DNA of 27,913 nt from JBOGJG01 sp050747825 (GTDB taxonomy: Bacteria > Acidobacteriota > UBA6911 > RPQK01 > JBOGJG01): assembly GCA_050747825.1 (NCBI GenBank), contig JBOGJG010000348.1, forward strand, positions 1 to 27,913, written 5' to 3'. How positions within the stretch are numbered: position 1 is the first letter of the stretch; each line of letters begins with the position of its first letter. Positions 1 through 5,477 of the stretch are shown here, in pieces. A program made the position numbers and the translations under genes. Under the pieces are notes generated by a model. It worked only from the letters and a program-made list of their open reading frames with translations, did no database searches and had not been told where the DNA came from.

Positions 1-294
1 TACGGACGCGAAGAGATCATTCCCGCCATGTTTCGGCATCTGGTCCAGCGATTGGCCGAGACGGCTCCCGAACGGTGGTCGACGTTCCGTTTCTACCTGG
101 ATCGCCATATTGAACACGACGCAGAAAGGCACGGGCCCTTCGCACGCGTTCTCGTTTCGCGTCTCTGCAGCAGCGGAGAGTCGCTTTGGAGAGAGGCTGA
201 GGAGACGGCCAGACAGTCGTTAGCAGCGAGGATTGGGCTTTGGGATGACATTCTTTCCTCAGTCGTTTCGACGCGGAAGGGGACGAGCGCCTAA
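1..294 (+). CDS. DUF3050 family protein, C-terminal part (left edge)
   Basis: The frame is open from the first base of the window, so this is the 3' end (97 codons) of a longer gene. The visible protein has an all-helical pattern with FYLDRHIEHDAERHGP near residues 37-52, then an ARIGLWDDIL segment close to the end. From memory this matches the C-terminal half of DUF3050, a heme-oxygenase-like helical family in which the conserved His and Glu/Asp residues probably bind metal; the substrate is unknown. The TAA stop lies inside the first attC-like box, as in integron cassettes with no spare 3' sequence. An internal ATG at 28 could be mistaken for a start, but the homologous pattern continues upstream of it. 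The family call is by recognition of the motif only. Confidence 0.6.
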   Translation, partial: YGREEIIPAMFRHLVQRLAETAPERWSTFRFYLDRHIEHDAERHGPFARVLVSRLCSSGESLWREAEETARQSLAARIGLWDDILSSVVSTRKGTSA

Positions 295-360
295 CAAGCC
301 GCTGAAGCTGACGGCCCCTCCGCTGCGCTCCGGGGCCGCAGCTTAGGGGCAACGTGAGAG
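289..360 (+). other. attC-like recombination site 1 (degenerate right box)
   Basis: The left R'' box GCCTAAC is at 289-295. The inner stem pairs AAGCTG (305-310) plus CGGCCCC (312-318) with GGGGCCG (332-338) plus CAGCTT (339-344), leaving one unpaired A at 311. That is 13 base pairs with a single extrahelical base, the hallmark of attC folding. The expected GTTRRRY right box is only GTGAGAG at 354-360, so this side is mutated or diverged. It follows the DUF3050 stop codon immediately. Confidence 0.6.
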
Positions 361-527
361 AGCCGGATATCCATGCAGCGCGTTGGCGGTCGTCCACCGG
401 GTCGGTGGCCGGGTCAGGGGACTGCTCGGAGTGGCCGGTTTGGACGCTTCGCCTTACACCGTGGCGCCATCCGATCGGTCCGGTGTACAATGATCAGGGG
501 ATGTCCCTGGACGTGGAGCACTCAAGC

Positions 528-710
528 ATGAAGCAGCCGAAGGCCAAAGAACGCGTACTCGAGGCCGTCCGTGACCTTCCTGATGATGCAACGGTCGAGG
601 ACGTCATGGAGCGTCTCTACTTCTTGGCGAAGGTCGAAGAGGGGCTACGCCAGGCCGAAGCGGGCGAAACGGTGAGCCACGAGGAAGCGAAGCGGCGGAT
701 CCTCGGGTGA
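528..710 (+). CDS. Small antitoxin of a ParE/RelE-type toxin-antitoxin pair
   Basis: This is a 60-residue, charged, mostly helical protein with the motif VEDVMERLYFLAKVEEGL in the middle and HEEAKRRILG at the end. The pattern is typical of small antitoxins encoded just upstream of RelE/ParE toxins: it would neutralise the toxin and repress its own promoter. I chose the ATG at 528 because a GGAG ribosome-binding site lies at 515-518 with a 9-base spacer. The in-frame ATG at 501 and the longer reading back to 354 add low-complexity sequence without a good ribosome-binding site. A possible -10 box, TACAAT, lies at 486-491. The stop codon overlaps the GTG start of the toxin (GTGA at 707-710), so translation is coupled. 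The exact antitoxin family is not certain. Confidence 0.65.
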   Translation: MKQPKAKERVLEAVRDLPDDATVEDVMERLYFLAKVEEGLRQAEAGETVSHEEAKRRILG

Positions 711-1008
711 CGGCGGTTCGGTGGACGGAGCAGGCGGTCGGCGATCTACAGTCCATCCGCCAGTACATCGAGCGCGATTCGCCGCGGTACGGCCGCTTGG
801 TAGCGGAGCGCCTGTTCGAGGCCACCTCGCGTCTAGAAGCGTTCCCACACTCCGGCCGATCGTGCCGGAGTTGAGCCGAGAGGATGTCCGTGAGATCATC
901 GTTGGCGAGTACCGCCTCGTCTATCGTCTGGCGTCGGATGCCGCGACGCTTCTGACCGTGTTCCGCTCGTCGCGCCTCTTTCCGACGAATCTGGCGGGGC
1001 TTGAGTGA
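707..1008 (+). pseudogene. RelE/ParE family toxin, broken by a one-base frameshift
   Basis: Two adjacent reading frames together make one toxin of about 100 residues, the normal ParE length. From GTG 707 the first frame gives RWTEQAVGDLQSIRQYIERD and later LEAFPHSGR, then stops at 872-874. The next frame continues with VPELSREDVREIIVGEYRLV and ends at 1008 after RSSRLFP. The switch is at about 857-859, where one base appears to be missing after GGCCG. ParE toxins act on DNA gyrase and RelE toxins on mRNA; this one has the FPxSGR-VPE-YRLVY pattern of the ParE branch. Either the toxin is inactivated while its antitoxin remains, or there is a sequencing error, or (less likely) a programmed -1 shift. 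Confidence 0.75.
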
Positions 1009-1022
1009 GTGTACGGGCGGCT

Positions 1023-1088
1023 CTCTAACAGGGCGCTGCACCTGACGGTCGCCTGCGGCGTCCGCAGGTGAGCGCCGGTGCGTTAGAC
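1023..1088 (+). other. attC recombination site 2
   Basis: The R'' box is CTCTAAC (1023-1029) and the R' box is GTTAGAC (1082-1088). They pair over six of seven positions. The inner arms GGCGCT (1032-1037) and CACCTG (1039-1044) pair perfectly with CAGGTG (1065-1070) and AGCGCC (1071-1076), leaving G1038 as a single extrahelical base. Box sequence, 66-bp length, imperfect stem and one bulged base all fit an integron attC site. It closes the ParE-type toxin-antitoxin cassette 14 bp after the toxin stop. Confidence 0.85.
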
Positions 1089-1131
1089 GTCAACGGCGCC
1101 GCCCATGGGTCCGGACCCCTCACCGGGGGGC

Positions 1132-1159
1132 TTGACACCGTATATGCCCATCATATACA
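1132..1159 (+). promoter_or_regulatory. sigma70-type promoter of the BrnT/antitoxin cassette
   Basis: A perfect -35 box TTGACA (1132-1137) is separated by 16 bases from TATACA (1154-1159). Transcription should start at about 1166, at or next to the ATG at 1167, so the toxin message would be leaderless or nearly so. No Shine-Dalgarno sequence is visible before 1167, which agrees. Most integron cassettes lack promoters; toxin-antitoxin cassettes are the known exception. Confidence 0.7.
1140..1158 (+). promoter_or_regulatory. Probable autoregulatory operator over the -10 region
   Basis: There is a perfect 7-bp inverted repeat, GTATATG (1140-1146) and CATATAC (1152-1158), separated by five bases. 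It covers the spacer and the -10 box. Ribbon-helix-helix antitoxins such as the one encoded at 1468-1782 bind short palindromes in their own promoter; that this is the bound site is inference. Confidence 0.6.
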
Positions 1160-1166
1160 TTGAAGC

Positions 1167-1505
1167 ATGGCCGAGGATATCTGGGACTCGTTGGCCCGTG
1201 CAACCGGGTTCCAGTGGGACGAGGGCAACGCCACCAAGAACTGGGCCGGCCACGACGTGAGCCAGGGTGATTGCGAACAGGTTTTCTTCGCTGCGCCCCT
1301 GCTCGTCGCCCCGGACGTCGAGCACTCGGCAACTGAGCCGCGCTTCTACGCCCTCGGCCGGACCGCCGACGGGCGGCGGCTGTTTGTAGTTTTCACTCTC
1401 CGCGGCACCCTCATCCGGGTCATCTCCGCTCGCGACATGAGCCGCCGCGAACGAAAGGTCTATAGCGATGCCGAAGCACAAGATCACGACAAGCCCGCGC
1501 CGTAA
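1167..1505 (+). CDS. BrnT family toxin
   Basis: This 112-residue protein matches the BrnT (DUF497) ribonuclease toxin family, which adopts a RelE-like fold and cuts RNA to stop growth. Visible landmarks in order are FQWDEGNATKNWAGHDVS (residues about 15-32), EQVFF, a VAPDVEHSATEPRF segment, ALGRTADGRRLFVVFTLRG, and IRVISARDMSRRERKVY near residue 95. The SAR-x-x-SRRER run and the GRT-GR-LFVVFT strand are family signatures. The gene starts directly downstream of its own promoter with no visible ribosome-binding site. Its 3' end overlaps the antitoxin start by 38 bp in another frame, so the two are coupled. Toxin-first order is usual for BrnT systems. The pair sits between two attC sites as one cassette. 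Confidence 0.85.
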   Translation: MAEDIWDSLARATGFQWDEGNATKNWAGHDVSQGDCEQVFFAAPLLVAPDVEHSATEPRFYALGRTADGRRLFVVFTLRGTLIRVISARDMSRRERKVYSDAEAQDHDKPAP

Positions 1506-1782
1506 GCCGCTCCCCCGGTTCAAGTCGGAGGCCGAGGAACGTGCCTTCTGGGCCGCGCACGATTCGGCCGACTACGTCGACTGGCGCCCGGCCAGGCAGA
1601 TGCGCCTCTCAGCTCTCGAGCCCTCCACGTCGACGATCTCGCTCCGGCTCCCGCAAGCCGTCCTCGAGGAGCTCAAGCAGCGGGCCAACGAGCAGGACGT
1701 CCCGTACCAGTCCCTCTTGAAGGTCTATCTAGCCGAGCGGTTGGCCGAGGAGCGTCGGCGGCGCCGCTCCGCCAAAGGTTGA
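1468..1782 (+). CDS. CopG/BrnA-type antitoxin partner of BrnT
   Basis: This 104-residue protein is the antitoxin of the preceding toxin. The N-terminal part has RFKSEAEERAFWAAHDSADY followed by VDWRPARQ, the signature of the CopG-type antitoxin family that accompanies BrnT. The second half, STISLRLPQAVLEELKQRA and then DVPYQSLLKVYLAERL, is a ribbon-helix-helix DNA-binding domain expected to dimerise and bind the palindrome at 1140-1158. The tail is basic (RRRRRSAKG). It starts inside the toxin gene, and its TGA ends one base before the R'' box of the next attC site. Toxin inhibition by complex formation and repression of the shared promoter are known for the family and inferred here. Confidence 0.85.
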   Translation: MPKHKITTSPRRKPLPRFKSEAEERAFWAAHDSADYVDWRPARQMRLSALEPSTSTISLRLPQAVLEELKQRANEQDVPYQSLLKVYLAERLAEERRRRRSAKG

Positions 1783-1783
1783 C

Positions 1784-1918
1784 GCCTAACTGGCGCTTGC
1801 AGCTGGCAGGCGCGGTTCGGCCGTCGCTCCGCGCTGACGGGGGCTCTGCCCAGCGCTAAGAAATGGACGTTTGATCAGTCCCAGCTTCTCGCCTGCAGCT
1901 GAAGCGCGATCGTTAGGC
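1784..1918 (+). other. attC recombination site 3 (long type)
   Basis: The R'' box GCCTAAC (1784-1790) and the R' box GTTAGGC (1912-1918) are exact complements. Inside, GCGCTT (1793-1798), CAGCTG (1800-1805) and CAGGCG (1807-1812) pair with CGCCTG (1890-1895), CAGCTG (1896-1901) and AAGCGC (1902-1907). G1799 and G1806 are left as two extrahelical bases. This is an 18-bp stem with two bulges and a long variable terminal part, the architecture of the longer attC sites of sedentary chromosomal integrons. Confidence 0.9.
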
Positions 1919-2032
1919 GCCTCATGCGACCGTCCAGTCTCACCGTCGCGGTTTCACCCGTAGTTGGCGGGCAACGACACTGTATCAGCGGGCGCGCGAG
2001 ACCGTAGGTAGTAATCTTGGCGCCGCCGTTGG

Positions 2033-5014
2033 ATGCCTGAAAATCAATCCGAACACCTGGATCCGGAACTCCGCCGCATCGTCGATGCCGCGCGCGGCGT
2101 GTGGATGCGCCGTCTCATCGACCACTCACGAGGGAATTCCCTCCTCTTCTACCGCGACCTCAAAGTCGGCACCCTCGATCTGAGCGCCGAAAGAGAGGCC
2201 GTCGACCGCCTGCTGGCAGGACACCCACTGACGGTCGAATCGCTGGTCTCCGTTGGTGGGCATGTGGAGAGCCCTGATCCCGTCGTGCGCGCTCGGGCCG
2301 AAGGTGAGGCGCGGCACAGGGTACGAAACGCCCTCATCGCGCTCCAGCGCAAGGCACTGGGCAACCTCGAGGAGAAGGGCATTGAGACGCTCCACCTAGC
2401 GATGGGAATGGCTACTTGGCCGGCCGCCGACGGTGGGCGGCCGTACAACGCGCCCGTGCTGCTGCTGCCGGCTCGCATCGAGACCCGCGGCCGAGCGGGC
2501 GAGGACCTACGACTCGTGGTCGCCGGCGAGCCTCAACTGAACCCCGTGTTGCTCTACGTGCTCGAGGAGAACTACGCGGTCCGTGTCAACGCGTCCGCCG
2601 TGCTGGGCGAGTGCGGCGGTGAAGACGAATCAGGACAGTGGCGCGTCGACCCAGATTGCGTGTTCGCGAGCCTCGAACGCACATCAACGGCCGTGGCGGG
2701 CTTCGACGTGAAACGGCGTGTGATCCTGGCCAACTTTCAGTTCGCGAAGATGGCGATGGTCGAGGATCTGAAGAAGAACGGCGCCGCCATCGCCTCGAGC
2801 GCTGTCGTTGCGGCCATCGCCGAACATTCGGCCTCACGGCAGAAGCTCGCCCAAGCGGTGAGTGACATCGAGCCCGCGCAACTCGATGAACGCCCTGCAT
2901 CCGACGATTGCCTCGTCCTCGATGCGGACTCCACGCAGCACCGCGCCGTCGTAGTTGTCGGCAAGGGCCAGAACTGCGTCGTGCAGGGGCCACCAGGAAC
3001 TGGCAAGAGCCAGACAATCGCGAACATCATCGCGCAGAGCGTGGCCGAGGGGCGCCGCGTCCTCTTCGTCGCGGAAAAGCGGGCGGCGCTGGACGCGGTC
3101 ATCAAGCGGCTCAGCCATCCGGATGTTGGCCTCGCTCATCTCGTGCTCGATCTGCACGGCGCATCGGTGTCGCGCAAAGAGGTGATGGCGCGCCTCGCGC
3201 ACGCCCTGGAGCAGATACGCCACGCACTTCCGGCGGATGGTGCGGATGCGGTTCACCGAGAGTTCGAGGCTCGGCGCAAGCGACTGAACGAACATGCGCG
3301 CCGGGTGAACCAGGTCCGAAAACCGACCGGGCTTTCCGTCAACAGGATGATTGGCCGACTGCTCCGCCTACCGGCACCCGCGCGGTCGGCACTTCGTCTA
3401 CGCGGCGAGACGCTGGCAGGGCTGACGGCCGAGCGCGCGGACGAAGTAAAGCAGTGGATCCTCGAGGGTGCCGCCAATCCTACGCTCCTGCTCGGTACAG
3501 ACGCATCGCCGTGGAACAACGCGGCTATCACGGATGGCCGTGGCGCACAGCAAGCGCTCGATCTGGCGACGAGGGCGACAACCGAGCTTTGGCCTCGGTT
3601 TGAGAGGCTCCTCGGAGAGGTGGTGCCGCGCCTGGGCGTCTGGACACTCGGAACCTTGCACGACACGGAAACATACCTGGCCGTGTTGCGCGATGCGCGC
3701 GGCATCCGCGAACAATACGATCCGGAGATCTTCTCGGCGAGCCCTGGCGCACTGGCGCGAATGCTCGAGCCTGCAACGGGCGGACTGGTCGCTCGGATGT
3801 GGGCATTCGTGAGCAACGCAGCATACCGCGCCGCTCGCAGGCGCCTTCTCGCGCTGCGAGGGGCGGCAGCACCGGCCTCGACACTGCGGGAGGAAGCGTT
3901 GCGTGCTGAGGACGTGCTCCGTCGCTGGCGCACGCTCGGTGCTGCCACCGATGTGCCCGTGGCGGCGGACGGCGACATAGAGCTGACGGATACCTTCGCG
4001 GCACCGCGCGAGGCGACCACCACGCTCGGCGCCATGACGGAGGCAGGCCCGTTCGCCGGTGTGCCGCTGATGGCGGCGTCCTCCCGGTTGCGGGGACTCT
4101 CCGACGACCAAATGACCCCTTACCGGTTGCCGGGCGTTTACGCCGTCCGCTCGCGCCTCAGAGGGGCGGGTCTCGGCCGCTTCCTCGATGATATTCGCGA
4201 GCACAGCCTTGCGGTCGAGCAATGGGCGGCCCGATTCGAGTACATCTGGCTCTACTCAGCGCTTGAACAAGTGCTGGCATCCGATCCCGGCCTCGCCTCA
4301 TTCAACGGCCGTACGCACGAGCAGATCGTCGCGGAGTTCATCTGCCTCGACCGTGAACGTATCCACCTCGCTGCTTCCCGCGTCCGCAGGCTCCATGGCG
4401 CGCGCGCGATCGAGGCGATGAACAGACAGCTCGACCAGGCGAATCTGGTCCGGACCGAGGCGCGCAAGAAGTCACGACACATTCCCCTCCGCGAACTGCT
4501 GGCCCGCGCACCCGACGTGCTGACGCGGCTGGCGCCCTGCTGGGTCGCAAGCCCGCTCTCCGTCAGCCAGTTGCTGGACGGCGGCAAGCGCCATTTCGAC
4601 ATCGTCGTCTTCGACGAGGCGAGCCAGATACTTCAGGAGGAGGCGGTACCCTCGCTATACCGTGCGGAACAAGTGGTCGTGGCTGGCGATCGACATCAGC
4701 TGCCCCCCACGACGTTCTTCGCAACGGCCGTTGAAGGTGAGGATGAGGTTCAAGAGGACGACGTCGAGGCAAGCGACGCATTGGCGACGGCGACCGCAGC
4801 GATTGGCGGATTCGAGAGCCTCCTCGGCACGCTAGAAGCCTTCCTCCCGAACTGGCTCTTGGAGTGGCACTACCGCAGCGAGGACGAGCGGCTCATCACG
4901 TTCAGCAACACTCATATCTACGCGGGTCGGCTCGTAACCTTCCCGAGCGCCCGGGGTCACGAGGCGATCCGCCATGTCCTCGTACTGCACTCAGAGTTCC
5001 TCTGGAAGTCATGA
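2033..5014 (+). CDS. DUF4011/AAA_11-type superfamily 1 helicase, C-terminally truncated
   Basis: The product is 993 residues. The N-terminus (VWMRRLIDHSRGNSLLFYRDL) resembles the DUF4011 region of very large SF1 (UPF1-like) helicases. Walker A GPPGTGKS is at residues 319-326, the Walker B box VVFDEAS is near 858-864, motif III is AGDRHQLPP, and WHYRSEDERLITFSN follows. All of this is the first RecA-like domain with a long insert. The protein then stops after VTFPSARGHEAIRHVLV plus about ten unrelated residues. The second RecA domain (motifs IV-VI) and the nuclease/DUF3320 parts usual in this family are absent, and relatives are typically over 1,400 residues. It is probably not a working helicase. 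Proteins of this build are often found in defence islands, but a role here is inference. The ATG at 2033 has no clear ribosome-binding site. The gene lies just after the third attC site and could be cargo or flanking DNA. Confidence 0.75.
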   Translation: MPENQSEHLDPELRRIVDAARGVWMRRLIDHSRGNSLLFYRDLKVGTLDLSAEREAVDRLLAGHPLTVESLVSVGGHVESPDPVVRARAEGEARHRVRNALIALQRKALGNLEEKGIETLHLAMGMATWPAADGGRPYNAPVLLLPARIETRGRAGEDLRLVVAGEPQLNPVLLYVLEENYAVRVNASAVLGECGGEDESGQWRVDPDCVFASLERTSTAVAGFDVKRRVILANFQFAKMAMVEDLKKNGAAIASSAVVAAIAEHSASRQKLAQAVSDIEPAQLDERPASDDCLVLDADSTQHRAVVVVGKGQNCVVQGPPGTGKSQTIANIIAQSVAEGRRVLFVAEKRAALDAVIKRLSHPDVGLAHLVLDLHGASVSRKEVMARLAHALEQIRHALPADGADAVHREFEARRKRLNEHARRVNQVRKPTGLSVNRMIGRLLRLPAPARSALRLRGETLAGLTAERADEVKQWILEGAANPTLLLGTDASPWNNAAITDGRGAQQALDLATRATTELWPRFERLLGEVVPRLGVWTLGTLHDTETYLAVLRDARGIREQYDPEIFSASPGALARMLEPATGGLVARMWAFVSNAAYRAARRRLLALRGAAAPASTLREEALRAEDVLRRWRTLGAATDVPVAADGDIELTDTFAAPREATTTLGAMTEAGPFAGVPLMAASSRLRGLSDDQMTPYRLPGVYAVRSRLRGAGLGRFLDDIREHSLAVEQWAARFEYIWLYSALEQVLASDPGLASFNGRTHEQIVAEFICLDRERIHLAASRVRRLHGARAIEAMNRQLDQANLVRTEARKKSRHIPLRELLARAPDVLTRLAPCWVASPLSVSQLLDGGKRHFDIVVFDEASQILQEEAVPSLYRAEQVVVAGDRHQLPPTTFFATAVEGEDEVQEDDVEASDALATATAAIGGFESLLGTLEAFLPNWLLEWHYRSEDERLITFSNTHIYAGRLVTFPSARGHEAIRHVLVLHSEFLWKS

Positions 5015-5123
5015 AACCGATCAAGACCTGACACGCGCCAGCCCATTTATAGTGACTGAAAAAAATCGCAATCTCGCACCAATAAAGGATTTTGCTCAGC
5101 GGAATGCGAAAGTTAGGCTAAGC
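5015..5123. other. Junction stretch, no gene
   Basis: This AT-richer stretch (A-run near 5060) follows the truncated helicase and precedes a large palindrome. I see no coding signal, promoter or RNA. A lone GTTAGGC at 5112-5118 resembles an integron core box but has no pairing arm upstream. Confidence 0.4.
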
Positions 5124-5304
5124 TTAAGCCCGCATTTCTCACACCGATTCTGCTGCGGCACCGAAATCATCCGTCCTGACTGCGTTGCGCTCGGTCGGCC
5201 GTCCTCGACGTACTCAGTACGCCTGCGGAGGCCTCGGTCGCGCGCCTGGTCAGGACGGCGCTTCCGGCGCCTCGCGCCGAACCGGTGTGAGAAATGCGGG
5301 TTAA
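5124..5304. repeat. Nested palindromic element, about 180 bp, TTAA-bounded
   Basis: Outer arms of 18 bp are perfect: CCCGCATTTCTCACACCG (5129-5146) against its complement at 5283-5300, with TTAA on each outer side (5124-5127, 5301-5304). An inner pair, GTCCTGAC (5173-5180) and GTCAGGAC (5249-5256), surrounds a GC-rich imperfect stem centred on GTACTCAGTAC (5210-5220). No protein is encoded. The nested symmetry suggests a non-autonomous mobile repeat or a cruciform-forming intergenic repeat. Confidence 0.75.
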
Positions 5305-5330
5305 TAGCAAAGTGGCGGGAGAAGTCCTGA

Positions 5331-5410
5331 GTAGGGGCGACCCGGCGGGTCGCCCGAACGAACAAACTGGCGGATGGTTACGCTCGGACGACCCACCGGG
5401 TCGCCCCTAC
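5331..5410. repeat. Inverted repeat of GTAGGGGCGACCC type
   Basis: Two 30-bp arms (5331-5360 and 5381-5410) are complementary at 27 of 30 positions around a 20-base loop. The arm begins GTAGGGGCGACCCGG. Hairpins with this sequence are widespread intergenic repeats in environmental bacterial genomes (recalled, not searched). It lies 68 bp past the stop of the DUF1501 gene and could form a transcript end for that operon, although no T-run follows on either strand. Confidence 0.75.
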
Positions 5411-5477
5411 TGGACACAATCGCGATCGCCGACCTTTGCGGCCACCCTGCCTGGGAGCGAGCCGGGTAAGCTCCTGC

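Noticed and set aside
354..527. N-terminal extension of the ParE antitoxin to 354
   Set aside because: The first 58 codons do not look like an antitoxin and start inside the attC site; GGAG before ATG 528 gives a better start.
3253..4222. Long minus-strand frames inside the helicase gene
   Set aside because: The composition is Arg/Ala/Ser-rich, as expected of GC-rich antisense frames, and there are no motifs.
5107..5123. GTTAGGC at 5112-5118 as a fourth integron core box closing a helicase cassette
   Set aside because: No matching RYYYAAC box or complementary arms were found in the 150 bp upstream, so a single 7-mer is not enough.
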